DNA of 64,000 nucleotides, from the NCBI RefSeq assembly GCF_017562075.2, contig NC_054081.1:22510793-22574792 (forward strand), read 5' to 3'. The stretch is from Anopheles merus (lineage: Eukaryota; Arthropoda; Insecta; Diptera; Culicidae). The notes under the pieces were generated by a model that was not told the DNA's origin, ran no database searches, and saw nothing but the letters and a program-made list of their open reading frames with translations. The position numbers were made by a program, and so were the translations under genes. Positions 10,095-22,117 of the stretch are shown here, one piece after another (positions within the stretch are counted from its first letter, which is position 1; each line of letters begins with the position of its first letter).

Positions 10095-11433
10095 TTCATT
10101 CTTTTCTTCAAAATCGCTACATAAACCGTTATCAGATTTATTCTGATGTTCTTGACATGAACCGAAGAAGAATATATTATTTTGGCTTGTAGGAACACCA
10201 GTGTTTTTATTAAGATTGACTAGTGCTCCTTGTTTTAGTTTTTTTTATTCACAGTCGGATTATCGGATTGTTGATGATTGTGTGAGTTAGTGTAGAGGTT
10301 GTTTTGAGGAGGCCCTTGTGTAAAATTATTTTGAGGTATTGTGTTTTGTGTGTTATTGTTTCTATATGGTGTAAAGTATCTTCTTGGGCGTGAATAATTA
10401 TCATTAAAATTAGAAGGATTAGTATTATATATTGTACTGTTGTGTTGGGGTATCCCAAAATTATTAATATGTGAATGGTTTAAGCTACTGTTACCATTAT
10501 CGCAGCGTTTTCTACTATCAATGCTACAATCTACGTTAGGAGCAGTTTGGTTATTTGGATAGGTGTAATTATAGCTGTTTTGGTACGGGTTCATGGAACT
10601 CTCATTGCTGTAAGTTTCGAAAAATTGCGTGCGGTTTAATCTTTCCTCGATCTTTCGGATATGTTCGATTTGCACTACCTCTTCCTGGAGATATTCCAAA
10701 AGTTCATCAAAACTGAGATGCTTATTGGTTCTCGCAAGAGTTTTTAATTCCGGGTTCTTTAAACCAGCTAGGAAATGTATTTTTAAGTTTTTAAGTGCGT
10801 ATCAATCTTCCGTATTTGCTCTATCGTTATTAATAATATGTTCTTTAAGTTTCATCACTCTTTCTTTGTATATGGAAAAAGGTTCATTGACCTCTTGTTG
10901 CAGCGTCTCGACTTGCTGGAAAATGGCTTCCAAGCTAAACTTTTCTCCAAACACTTCTATCAGATTCATTTTAACACTGTTTCACGAATCATCCAAAATT
11001 CGATTAAAAGAACCCGCAGCCTCTCCCTTCAATTTGAACATTACCGTTCGTATAAGGTCTTCTTCTGATTCCCCTTCAGGAATTTGTTTCGCAAAATACT
11101 CTATTTGATATAGAAAACCGTCCAGATCTTTTGCTGTTCCGGATATTCCGGAATGTAAAGCATTGCTTTCTCTATCGGAAATTCGTAAGCCATACTTGAA
11201 ATTGTACCGTTTAACGCACTCTCGATTTCGACACTTTGGTTAAGAAGCTCTGCTTTGAGGATCTGGAGGCGTTCTTTATAACTATATTCCTGATTCATAC
11301 AGGATTCGCTAACAGTTGTGGAGTTTAAGTTGTATGTAGGTTGGAATGCACAAATATTAGTTAAGCTACCTGTATTAATTTGAATTGCTCTATTTCTAAG
11401 TGCTAACACCCTATTGTTCATCACCTTACGCAC
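10095..11433 (-). pseudogene. Gypsy gag (degenerate)
   Basis: Frames 11433-11101 and 10699-10235 plus a degenerate stretch between them (stops near 10985 and 10805) read as one capsid-like protein. Helical segments such as GEAAGSFNRIL, FGEKFSLEAIFQQVETLQQ and FLAGLKNPELKTLARTNKH are typical of insect gypsy Gag. The C-terminus is very Asn/Tyr/Gln rich (SRPRRYFTPYRNNNTQN) with no clear CCHC knuckle, as in several insect gypsy Gags. It would form the particle shell. The true start codon is not certain; an in-frame ATG lies near 11420. Confidence 0.75.
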
Positions 11434-11599
11434 GAAAATAAAATGAAGGATTTGGGAATAAATTACAAAGAGAAAGATCGTACAAACTATCTTACTATTT
11501 ATGTATTTTTTCTCTAATTATATTTAAAACGAATTAATAAAAGATTAAAAAGAACTTATGTGTAGTATTATTCACTATAATTTAATATCACCCACTATA

Positions 11600-11843
11600 C
11601 AGGGTTTCCCACGATTTATTGGTTGGTTCCCATCATTTTTTGGTGGGTTCCCATATTTTTTTGGTGCGTTCCACGATTTTTTGGTCGTTTCCCAGAATTT
11701 GTTGGTCCAATTGTATTGATATCCAATCGGAAAATACCAATAAATTATGGGAACGAACCAAAAATCTATGGGATACGACCAAAAAATCGTGGGAACGCAC
11801 CAAAAAATCATGGGAACTGACCAATAAATCGTGGGAAACCCTG
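11600..11843. mobile_element. TA-flanked palindromic MITE, CAGGGTTTCC ends
   Basis: A 244-bp near-complete inverted repeat with ends CAGGGTTTCCCACGATTTAT and its complement, flanked by TA (11598-11599, 11844-11845). Each arm is built of four or five degenerate copies of a roughly 20-bp unit GGTTCCCAT.ATTTTTTGGT, so the element is both palindromic and internally repetitive. TA duplications indicate Tc1/mariner-type mobilisation. No coding capacity. Confidence 0.85.
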
Positions 11844-11845
11844 TA

Positions 11846-12264
11846 ACGCTGCAATTTTCCGCCACCACTTACCCAAAAAAAATTTCACCAGCTAATCCCG
11901 TTTTTTGCACACCAGTCAGAAATGTTACCTGCGCTAAAATTTTTGTGCTTTTCCGCTGTCACCACATGAAACGACTAACTACTTTCTTTTCAAAAATAAA
12001 TAAATTATTTTTATTTGATATTACGCCAAATCAACTAAAACTTTATTGCACGAGCCAAAACCACCACCAAACCACCTGATAACCGTTACCAAAGTGCCGC
12101 GTCTTTTTTTGCCATCGCGCCGCAAAACCGCTCGATCATCGTACTCCGCTTTGTCTGATCACTCGCTCTCTCGGTTTTCGGTTCGCTTCTTCTCCTCTCG
12201 CAACTATCCGCTATATTTATTCTCACGGCCGCCCCTCTAGCCGCAGCTACACGTAGCCTTATCG
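11846..12264. other. No gene seen
   Basis: AT-rich then mixed sequence with a CT-rich block near 12140-12240. Nothing supportable. Confidence 0.4.
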
Positions 12265-12940
12265 AAAACGGATCGTAGCGGGCAAGGTCGCTACACGCGA
12301 GTACCTCTGCAAGAAAGGTTTTACGTCGTTTCCGGACTGCCCAAACTACGTCGGTGTTCAGTAAACTCGGAGCAAGTTTGTGTTTGAGTGCTCGCGTTTT
12401 GCGGAAGTTCGGCAACGATTGTTGGGCGAGGACGGGCCCGATCCGGTGAGACCCGAGAGTCTACTACGGCACCTGCTTAAGAACCAGTCGAGCTGGAGCC
12501 GGATAGCAGAGGCAGCCCATGACGTTACGTCGAGGTTGCAGTGCTCTTGAGATGAGGAGAGGGTCAACCAGGCGACCAACCTCATTATTCGTACGGACGA
12601 GGCCATGGCTGATGAAGCAGCGTGGAAGACAGTAGTAGAGACATCTGGTGGCGCAGCGGGCCTACCGGGTCAGGCACCGCGTTCATCGGTCACCCTCCCC
12701 ATCACCATCACCTGCCTGGTCACCATCACCATCACCTGGACTGCCGCTCGAAGAGAGGCAGGTAGACAGAGGATGGCCACATCGATAGAGCGTCAACCTG
12801 TAAGAATAGCAGAGAATATCCTGCACCGTCTGCCTGGGAGAGACGCCTGATTCTCGAGCGACGGCAATGAAGCATCACTCAGCCAGCACAGTGGTCTTAG
12901 CGACGAAGAGGAGGCCGCTATGCGAGAGACAAACTTCACT
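12265..12940 (+). pseudogene. 3' tail of an R1-clade-like non-LTR retrotransposon ORF2
   Basis: Plus-strand reading gives VATREYLCKKGF, a Cys-containing segment FPDCPNYVGVQ, then FVFECSRFAEVRQRLLGED and LLRHLLKNQSSWSRIAEAA. This is the terminal cysteine/histidine domain and helical tail that follow the reverse transcriptase in R1-like elements. There are in-frame stops (after GVQ near 12360 and near 12550) and a frameshift near 12850, after which SLSQHSGLSDEEEAAMRE continues to a TGA near 12950. Upstream RT is missing, so this is a 5'-truncated copy. Clade assignment is by motif recall only. Confidence 0.65.
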
Positions 12941-13652
12941 ACACGTTGACTAGCTAACGAAACATGACGAAAAACACGGTGACGATGGCTATTGATAAGC
13001 AAACATCGACCCACCGCAAATCCCTAGCGGGCACCTTGATGGGGAGGTCTAAATGAAGGGGAATATTGAATATTTGAATATTGAATATTGGAACGGTACG
13101 AAGCCATCCGCAGGCGTCACGAGATGTTTGTAAACGAGCTGTTTGTAAAAATTTGTGACGCAGGCGTCACGAGCTGTTTGACTTCGGATGGATCCAACGA
13201 ATACGACGGCTGAAGTTACCGACTAACGGAACCGGACAATCCTGGTCGGCTACAACAGATGACACCAGACAGTACCAAGATTGTAGTGTTGCATCTAGTT
13301 AACACGACATCACAGCACCGAAACAATGCAACACCATTCATAGCGAAATATGCTATGATCAACAAAGTAATCATCGGAACCAGAACCAGCACCAACATCG
13401 TATCAACATCTGGCCAAATCAAATATCTAATAAATAACCGTAGCATAAACATAATAACCATAGCATAAACAATGAAAAGTAGGGAACCGAACATATATAA
13501 CATGAAATCAGGAAAGATTAGGCAGTTCTAATCAACATCTTGAACTCAGAATATGTGCGCGACAAATTGGATAAATAAAATTATTTTTTTATTACAATTC
13601 CAACGCATGTGTTCTTAACTATCTACCTTTCACAGATTACTTACTTACAGGT
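12941..13652. other. No gene; short repeats
   Basis: A run of ATTGAATATT-type repeats at 13064-13090 is followed by two copies of GCAGGCGTCACGAG (about 13111 and 13160) with GAGCTGTTTG nearby. Otherwise nothing recognised. Confidence 0.4.
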
Positions 13653-13804
13653 AAGCCCGTCCCCCTGGCGCAGACCCTTGGTGGTAGCAAAAGGTCCTGA
13701 GGGTTTTCCATCCACCCTCACCTGGCAAGTGACGTTGGTCATAGTCATTCTAACTAGCCTTATCAGTATGGCCGGGATTCCAAAAGAGCTCATAGCGTCG
13801 TACA
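13653..13804 (-). pseudogene. RTE-type reverse transcriptase scrap
   Basis: About 150 bp nearly identical to 58055-58206, the reverse transcriptase region reading SSFGIPVKLIRLVRVTMTN on the minus strand. The right part lacks the expected continuation, so this is a fragment. A TTACTTACTTACAG stretch abuts the lower edge, resembling the tetranucleotide tail of RTE elements. Confidence 0.75.
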
Positions 13805-15616
13805 TGTAGCCACTTGTACCTCTGTCTTCATTTTTAGCTTCTTTTGAAACCTAAAAAAATGAACCTGGGCTCTCTTGCGATGCATTGATTTTTGCCTAAT
13901 AGTACCAAGATGTTGGTGACCAAAACGCAGACACGTTCTTATCCAACGACAGACTTGTGTACTCAGTCCATTTAAGACGCTACGGGGCGTCATTCGTTGA
14001 TCGCGCACGCTTCTACGTTGGTTGGTTCACTTTTTTGGTCATCATGGTAAGAGTTCGATTGATAGAGGTGTTAAGGTGAGGTGACTGATAGAGGTTTTCT
14101 ATTGTCTCATGGGATACTACTATTCAAAGTGCAAATAATATTTTGTTAAAGCGGGTAAAGATAACCCCTTGATAAACCCATAAATTTGTCAATTTTCAAC
14201 CGTCAACCGTTATGTAATTTTAAGATTGTTTCAACACGACAATAAGATTTTCGGGATGAAGGAAATCGCACACGAAATTTAATATTGATGAGATATACTA
14301 AAGCCTGGTTACAATAATTTATTTAGAGTTTTGCATGCGACTTGCATTTGATGGGAGAGCATTAGACTTTCACCAACGCAAAACATGCAATACAAAATTT
14401 TAAATTTAGTGAAACAGCTCCCTACATTTTCATGCGATAATTGTTTTATTTAATTTTTTTTTCGTCTTCTTAATTTGATACAAATCAGTTTGTTTCCCTG
14501 TGAACTATTTTGGGGATATTTTCGATCGTATTTGAAAGCAAAAACAAATAGTTAAAAATCCCTGTTGTTTTAACGAGAACGATAATTTCACAATGTTGCT
14601 GCTGACGAGTACAACAATTATCAAAGTGCTTTTTCATAAGGAATCAGTTATCCATTGATCTGACATGGCATGACTTCTCCATAAATCATTTTTATAATTA
14701 CTGAATCTATGTTTGCTTCGATAATTTTTACGCCCGTTCAGACTTTTGTATCATCCCGGAATATCTTAAATATTTTTTGCGGCGTGGGAGGATGGGGTCT
14801 TCAGGAAGCGATTTTGATCCCTGATACAACTGCTTTCGGATGTTGTTCAAATTTCTGCAAGCCGTAGACTATTTTAGGCAGCTTGAGGCCAGTGCCAAAA
14901 TTACAATCTATTTGCCCAGAGATTCGATTCGAAAAGGACGTTGGTGGAGCGTTCTGTCCTATGTATAATTTCTCCTTTTACCGCCATCCTGGTTCCATCT
15001 GACCTTTTCTTACCGTTGTGGCCGATTATCCTTCCTCTACATTACACGACTTCGATCTCTCAAACCTATCGTATCACTCTAACTATCCTATGCTGTCAGT
15101 GCCACTCAACTCTGTTCGTAACAATCCCTTTTTGTTATGTTTTGAATGATCACATTTTTGGCCATCTATTGCCGATTCTCAAATGATTAAATATTAGAAT
15201 TAGTTTTTAAAATAGGTATCATTAATTTTGAACCATACTTGGATGATATAATTACAGAAAAACAACAATAATACCTAAAATGATTCTAAAAGATTAAAAT
15301 GTAATAATTTAAGCATAATAATAAAAAATCGCATTCACCTGGCCCGCGGCACTCGATCATTTACTAAAGTTGGCCCATTGCCTCAAACGTTTGCCGGACG
15401 TTTCGAACCATGCGGCTTGACACACACCACAAGCCCTACACATAAAACACCACCAACACGAAACGAATCCAACATACGCTCGAGAGTATCCACTTTCAAC
15501 GCCCGATGACCCGCAGACCAAGCACGTCATTATGCACAGCGACCGCCCAGTGCATCGGATGACCAGGGCACCTTCGCAGACGGCCACTGTAGTTAACTAA
15601 ATGAGATTTTGGTAAT
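13805..15616. other. AT-rich non-coding region
   Basis: No gene supported. A 76-codon Cys/Trp-rich minus-strand frame at 15357-15587 (GTG-initiated, with an acceptor-like AACTACAG just upstream) was noted but not called. The stretch ends at the left terminus of the large inverted-repeat composite. Confidence 0.4.
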
Positions 15617-16082
15617 TAGGGCAAATGTACCAATAGTGGTGCAATTTGTGATGGTACAGATTAGGCATGGGCAAAACGATTCTTTTCACCGAACGCGAAC
15701 GAACTAGTTCGCTCACCAAAAAGAACCGAACGCGAACGTCGACTCTTTCGTTCTTTGTTTCATGAGGTTTTTATTCACAAAGAACGCTCGTTATCTTTTT
15801 CATTTACCCACCATAGACGCATACTGTAGCCAAAGAAGTACTCATTCTGCGGTTGAAACCAATCATTTAAAAACATTAAACACTCGGCTATCTGGTCAAC
15901 ACAATCCATCGCAAAACCGACCAAAAACTAGCATGTAAAAAACTAATACGAGCAAAAATGTCTCCTGCATATATTGTACCCCATGCCTAATACACACTTA
16001 AGGATTCTATTAAAAAAAACTACTTAAATATCGATCAACATGATACGCGCAATCAATTCAGTTCAGTTCATTCGCGAACAAT

Positions 16083-16325
16083 GACTAATCCGTTTGAACG
16101 GGCTCGATCTATTGAATTGTATAGGTATAATTTCCATACCAACAGAACACAGATCGAACACAAATGAGCCAGTTCGAACGCGTTCGATGAATTCAGTTGT
16201 GTAGGTACGATTTACACACCAACAGAACACAGATCGAACACTAACGGATCAGGTCGAACGCGTTCGATGAACTCAGTTGTGTAGGTACGATTTACATACC
16301 AACAGAACAGAGATCGAACACTAAC
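16083..16325 (+). repeat. Three tandem copies of an 80-bp unit (left part)
   Basis: Units share GAACGCGTTCGATGAA, TGTGTAGGTACGATTTACA and CCAACAGAACACAGATCGAA. The same units in the same orientation resume at 19031, so one array has been interrupted. Self-complementary TTCGAACGCGTTCGA-type cores suggest possible protein binding sites. Confidence 0.85.
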
Positions 16326-19030
16326 CCCGACAGACAAAGAGAACGAAATTTTCAGGCGAGGGGTAGGTACCCAACAAACAAAGCCGAAGTCGCTCGAACC
16401 TTTTACTCTGTGCCAGAGCGAGAAAGCATGCATTCTGTATCAAGTTCTACAGCTGCAAACACAGCGCGTGTAGATGTGTGTGTGCGCGGAGCGAATGTAT
16501 CGATGAAGATGGGAAGCAGCGGGGTTTTCTCGTTCAGTTTACGGGACCCGAACAATTCCCCATGGTTTGGTCAGTCCAATGCCAACGCTGCTGAGGGAAG
16601 GGTGTGTTACTTTTCCACGCGGTGGGACTCATGCTCATGATGATGAAAAACTGTATGTTCTTTGCAATATTTGCTTACTATGTTATTGATTTCACCATTT
16701 TCTAAAATTTACACTACTTTTCAAATATTTTATGAAAATACACGTGAAAGTTTCTATAGATAATATTTTCAGAAGAAACGGCGCAAAAAAGCCGCATTGC
16801 TAAGATTGATGATATTATCAATTTAAAAAAAGTTTCTGAACCCATCATGAAAAAAAAAAACAAAAATACGAAAAACTTTTTCTAAGTATATTTTGAGTTG
16901 CTGAATCTAGCTCTCGAAGATCGTTTTTGGATAGCATGAATAGTTTCAAAGATATTTATCAAAACCTGTTGATTTCTTCTAACACACATATTTGAAATGT
17001 TCAGCAGTAAGCGGGTATCTCTTCATTGCGCGGATGCTTGCGCCTGTGATACTAGACAACAATCAAAAGAAGGAAAAGATCCATTCTTATTGCATTAATA
17101 ATCTCGCCAAGCGCGATGTAATAAATGGTTGAATTGTTTGATCGGCAGGTTTTAAACATTTCTTCCATCACAAACGCTGGATCAAGACCCAGCGGTAAGT
17201 ACCCTTTAATCCATATACAAAAATAGCTCTCCATCCAGTTCACAGGCAAACAGACAGCAAAGAGGATTCCACAAAGCACAAGCGGCTCAGCCTTAACCCG
17301 CCCACCCCACTTACCCCCCAAGGCGAACACGATAAATAGGCACGCCCCAAAATCAAACTGCGCAGTGTGTATCCGTGTGTCATTTTACTTTTTTCTCACT
17401 CGAAACCCGAACCAACTTCGGCTTTTTACACGAAGAAAGATTCGAGCCATCGCTTCCGCTCAACGTCGAGCAAGGGTTCGAGCGATAAGCTCCCTCGAAC
17501 CCATCTCGAACCTTATTTCCTTCGAGCGACTTCGGATTTGTCTGTTGGGTAGAAACACGCAGTGGGGGCCCGGCCCAAGTTCGGATCCGAAGTCCGTTGT
17601 TTTGGGCTCGAAATTAAAAATGGCGGATGGAGCGCTACCACGGAGAGAATGCGCTCTCTTGCTTGCCTCTAAAATACACGAGGCGCTCTCGCTGTAAAGA
17701 ACGCTCGCTCGCGCTGTTTCATCATACCCCTTCCTTCCCGTTTCTTTCGGCTTGCGCTGCGCTGAGCTGGTACCCCCTCCCACTTGATTCCAGCGAATTG
17801 CGCTGCGTTGGACTGACACCCCCTCCCGCTCGTTTCTTTCGTAGCGCGCTGTGCGCTTTCCTTCACACGGACTTGGTGCACCCGAATCAAAACAAAAACT
17901 TGAACACATCAAACTCGGTTTATATTTTATCACTGATCGCGCAAATCCCTACGTTGTGGTATATTTTTAAGAAAACCAGAACACGCTTTCACAATTTTAC
18001 ATACTTTATTTAACGCGCGCTGTCGAGAGCCGTTTTTCCTTCGTGGTCGGTTACAAGAATGAATATCATTATGGCAGCTTATTCCCGCGATCTAATTCCC
18101 TACCAATACACACAAAAACAGCACCTGTCAATCGTTTCGTTTATCGGTGAAACGCATATGCAAATAACGCAAGTGAAATATTTCACTCGGAACTATGGGC
18201 ATTTAAAAACATGAAACGTAAACAATCACTTTTATTGCGAATAAAAGAACATTTAAATACATAGCTCCACACAATCTTGCTTCAAACCACACACATTCAT
18301 TATATAAAAAAATCGTCGTATTTCAAATAGTCGCCTAACTGCATTAATACCGTTGTTGCTGTTCAATGCAGCAAAAAAAATCATTGAAATAAAGCAGCGC
18401 AAATCACACATTTAAGATACAGTAGGTGACCGCTAACTGGATGTGTTTTACCGGAGTTTTTTTAACTGGAAGTTCGCTAACTGGAGTGATTCTCAGTTAA
18501 AAAACATATACATTTCGAAACATGAAATATCCGGAATCAAGCTAAGCGAAAATCATAGCTAATGTGCATTTTTCTCACAAATTTTAACTCTCAGTTAGCG
18601 GTCACCTACTGTAAATGGTGAAAGAAAAGCGCAGCTTCATTTCAATGTGCACAACACTTCAACACTTAGCGAATCTTCGATCGCCCGGGACTTAGGCTAA
18701 CACGCGCGCGGCCTTTCACGGCGAACGCTTGAGCTGAACTGACGATTTCGTGTGGTGGCAAGAAAGGGAGCGCACAGAGGAACACTCGATGCACTAGTGC
18801 GAGCGAGACACCGATAGCCGCATGCCGCTACGAGAAAACCAAACTGAGCGCGCAGGCTGAAAGTGAACGCACACATTCACACATGTGTAATTGTGTGAGT
18901 GAAAAAACTGTGTAGAAAACAAAACACGCTCGCGCCTCCGCGTAATTCCGCGTATTTCCAACCGTCTCCCCATGCTTCTACATGCCCCTCACCAGAAAGT
19001 CGAACTCTTTTTCATTCTCTTTGCTAGTAG
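16326..19030. mobile_element. Unclassified transposon TE-C, copy 1
   Basis: Begins CCCGACAGACAAAGAGAA and ends, inverted, CTACTAGCAAAGAGAA. A second, shorter inverted copy at 50668-51700 shares both ends and much of the interior (17540-18990). It is inserted precisely at a unit boundary of the 80-bp array. A motif CAGGCGAGGGG lies just inside each end. No transposase; ORFs at 17460-17933 are conserved with the other copy only because the DNA is. No target duplication was evident. Confidence 0.65.
18420..18611. mobile_element. Pogo-like MITE, CAGTAGGTGACCGCTAACTG ends
   Basis: 192 bp with near-perfect 20-bp terminal inverted repeats, flanked by TA at 18418-18419 and 18612-18613. The second TE-C copy has the empty site with a single TA at 51085-51086, which proves insertion with a 2-bp duplication. 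The terminal sequence resembles pogo/Tigger ends. Confidence 0.93.
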
Positions 19031-19256
19031 TGACGGATCAGATCGAACGCGTTCGATGAATTCAGTTGTGTAGGTACGATTTACACACCAACAGAACACA
19101 GATCGAACACCAGTTCGAATGCGTTCGATGAATTCAGTCGTATAGATAAGATTTCCACACCAACAGCACACGTATCGAACACTGCTGGACAAATTCGACG
19201 GCGTTCGAGGAATTGAGTTGTATGGGTACGATTTCAACACCAACAGGGTACATTTT
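19031..19256 (+). repeat. Three tandem copies of the 80-bp unit (right part)
   Basis: Continuation of the array at 16083-16325 in the same orientation. The last unit is the most diverged. Confidence 0.8.
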
Positions 19257-19502
19257 GATCTCTGACGACCCGTTCGCACGGTGCGCGAAAGAGCGAGATA
19301 GCAATATGATTTTGCACGTTTTATTACCACATTTATGTGTGCCGTCGAACACTGAACGGAACGTTCGAACACGATCGGTGTAGTCAGTTTCTTCCAAAAG
19401 TCCTGGTCGTTCTTTTTGTTAAGAACCTCGTTCGTTCGCGCACTTTGCCGAACTGTTCGAACGGTGCGATTCTCGTTCATTTTACACATGCCTAGTACAG
19501 AT

Positions 19503-20500
19503 GTATTATAATGGATGTAAAGTGTCAGGAAAGACAATTTCTGAATATTTTAACACATAGCAATTGAAATATGTTTTATCTTCGCAATCACAATCATTTC
19601 AACCATGAAACACATAAATTTTACGAAAAAAACACATATTTTTGTGACTGCTTCGTTGTACCTTTAATGGTGGTAGGGTTCCTATAGTCGTAGTACTGTG
19701 TTCCTATAGTGGTAGTAAACAAGGATGCCTCAAAACAGTGTATAATATCAATATAACTTAGTTTTGAAGCTGTTTTCGTATGAATAGCAAGGATTACTGC
19801 AATAATATTTATTTCTTACATAATTTGATCGTAAAAAAAATTAATTTGATCGATGAAACTATTGACTAAAACAAAGCCTGTCGTCAACCCACACCAGGAA
19901 GAGTTAGCTTGATATGAAGTCGATTTTTCACTCAGTAAAATAAGCGAATGTTGGCCTTTGTTTGGTAAATTACTTACAGAAAACTCATTTTTGTTGCTTA
20001 TTTTAATGAAACCAGTACGACATGTCAAAAATGTTGTCGAAAAAAAGCTAAAACTACCTGTTTTTTTTTTCATTTTAGAACTAGGACCACTATAGGAACA
20101 TGCCTGTTTGGTGTACCTATAATGGCACTATCGTAAAAAACACTTAAAAATACGTAAATATGGTCAAAAGCCAATGAATTTGAATAAAACAATGTCATTT
20201 GATAACAATCATGTTAGAAAACTAATAATTGCGTGGTTATGTGGTCATTTAGAACGTTAACAAAAATATGAGTATCGTTATGAAATGCTAAGGATTTTGG
20301 AAACATTAGGATACCTTTTACAAAATAATGGATTTTCGGTCACTAAGAAACGGAATGGCTCCATTTCATTTTTAAATCCTTTGTAAAAGGCTAGAGAGTA
20401 TTTCACACTATCGTAGTTAACTTAACTACTGTTAATTTATCGTATGAGACGCATTTTAGTGCAATACCTCCACTATTGGTACTAGCTAGTGTTAGGTAAA
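19503..20500 (+). repeat. Left arm of composite
   Basis: AT-rich, inverted match to about 22926-23910, with embedded CCTATAGTGGTA-type motifs near 19678, 19691, 19710, 20080, 20113 and 20475. Coding-looking ORFs inside are not supported. Confidence 0.8.
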
Positions 20501-20517
20501 ATAGCACAATTAAGTGT

Positions 20518-20712
20518 GCTGTGCGTACACGCACGCACATCTCAGTGTGCGGTGCACATTTCGCACTGTGCGCGCTCTTCGCACAGTGCGCGCACTTCGC
20601 ACAGTGCGCGCACTTCGCACTTTTCGCACAGTGTGTGCGCACTCCGCACTTTACGCACTCTTCGCACAGTGCGCGCACTTTTCGCACAATCCGTACAGTT
20701 GTGCGTACGCTG
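20518..20712 (+). repeat. Tandem array of TTCGCACAGTGCGCGCAC (left)
   Basis: 18-bp units interspersed with 9-bp half-units (TTCGCACTT, TCCGCACTT, TACGCACTC). Each unit contains the palindrome GTGCGCGCAC. The array reappears in opposite orientation at 22318-22678. Confidence 0.88.
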
Positions 20713-21158
20713 AAACACACGCGCACAGCTGAAATCAATACAATTTAATCATCGATGGCCCAAGGCATTGGGTAGAGCGAGAAACATAATTCTTTGCCAG
20801 TGTGGATGGGCGGTGCACGAGCACACCGAAACTGCGCAGAGACATTTTTTGCGAGAATCGAATGCACAGAACGCTGCGCTTGACCACCATCGAAAATCCG
20901 TTACACAACCACAAGCATACAACATATCCAGACAAAAATTTAAAGGCCCCGAAACACAATATCAACACAGCGGTCCGTAGCCGGAGAAATTATCAGGAAA
21001 AATCGGCTGACACCAAACACGCGTCTCTTTAAAACAACTATGAACTGTGAAGGTCGTAGGTAAACGACGCTCCAGTGGGTTGAGGTTTTCTTGAATTTGG
21101 CTGAAATGAAACGTGTCTGTGCTTGTACTCGGAGCCATTGCTTTGCGATTGTGCAATA

Positions 21159-21963
21159 CAGGGTTTTCCAATTGAGTTTAGACTAGAAGCATACTTTTTT
21201 TGAATAGTCGCAATAGATTCTTGACTAGCATCCTCTATTTTGATTACGATCAATGGATTTTTGACTAGCAGCAATTGATTTCAGCAGGCCGGTTGCTGGC
21301 ACGGAGTGACCAGATTGTTTTTAGAGGTTATCGGTAGGAAATCTAAAGCAAACTCGGTAATTTTCGGTAAAAACAACTTTTTATTCACTCACAAAATTTA
21401 TTAAATTTCAAATTTATTGTTGAACGGTGAATACTTAGAAAAATATTTGAATTTCGGTCAGAAAAATTGAGTTTTAGTGTGCTCAATTGTAAACCAATAT
21501 TCGATCGAAATCGATAGAACTACATATGGTCACTCTGAAAAACATTTGCAATCTAGCTTTTGGTTAGGTTATGCCTATGGGTCTACTACTGCATATTTCA
21601 ATTCAGCCGTTAAGTGCTTTTGTGTTGTATTGTGCATTCATAAAATCAAAACAATAGCATCGAAAACCTATCATATAAAATATATCTTTCTTTGTGGATG
21701 ATATATAACAGTAAAACAAATGATTTAATCAAATGAGCGGATGAAATTAAATATTATCCACAGATTATTATTCAAGTCAATCTGTCACACCGGATGTTGT
21801 AAACGCGTCGCTCTTAGGCTGTCATGCAGGGACCTGCTGAAATCAATTGCTCCTAGTCAATAATCCATTGCTCGTAATCAAAAATAAAGGATGCTAGTCA
21901 AGAATCTATTGCGACTATTCAAAAAAAGTATGCTGCTAGTCTAAACTTAATTGGAAAACCCTG
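21159..21963. mobile_element. 805-bp element with 130-bp inverted repeats, CAGGGTTTTCC ends
   Basis: Terminal inverted repeats of about 130 bp (21159-21288 and 21836-21963) start CAGGGTTTTCCAATTGAGTT and are flanked by TA (21157-21158, 21964-21965). The arms contain three or four short repeats of the form GACTAG.A.CAAT.GATT. The roughly 545-bp centre is unrelated and non-coding. Confidence 0.88.
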
Positions 21964-22117
21964 TAAAACAGACAGTTGGTTTCACGCGAAAACTGCTATT
22001 CGCGTCGCAGGCTTGCGATAGCAGGACATGTTTTAATGCAAAAAATTAATTTTAACTCGGAGCCCTAGTCAAATTTTGTAATTAACTAAAGAGAAGGGAA
22101 CATGGGACAGGGCGAGA

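Larger units (their letters stand above)
5163..11433 (-). mobile_element. Decayed Ty3/gypsy retrotransposon (outer element)
   Basis: Reading the minus strand from 11433 down gives gag, aspartic protease, reverse transcriptase, RNase H and integrase, the Ty3/gypsy order. All frames are broken by stops and frameshifts. The protease is divided by the insertion at 7422-9918 and there is a deletion between protease and reverse transcriptase near 7240. No LTR pair could be matched. The element is clearly older than the intact insertion it hosts. Confidence 0.88.
15662..19494. mobile_element. hAT-type non-autonomous element (3.83 kb) in left arm
   Basis: Ends TAGGCATGGGCAAAA and, inverted, TAGGCATGTGTAAAA. 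The 8-bp duplication GTACAGAT lies at 15654-15661 and 19495-19502, the hallmark of hAT insertion, and removing the element restores the arm sequence seen intact at about 23910. The interior holds a tandem array interrupted by another transposon. No transposase coding. Confidence 0.88.

Noticed and set aside
12086..12606. Minus-strand ORFs of 109 and 82 codons
   Set aside because: Shadows of the plus-strand R1-like reading, which has recognisable motifs.
15357..15587. Cys/Trp-rich 76-codon frame with acceptor-like upstream sequence
   Set aside because: GTG start, no recognised zinc-binding spacing, no flanking coding exons; too weak to call.
17460..17933. 157-codon ORF with a near-identical partner at 51209-51721
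   Set aside because: Conserved only because both lie in TE-C copies; opposite-strand ORFs are equally open and there are no domain motifs.
20403..20748. Cys/His-rich ORFs (HCAKCAHCAK-type) resembling zinc fingers
   Set aside because: Artefact of the 9/18-bp tandem repeat, open in several frames on both strands; spacing does not fit a finger fold.
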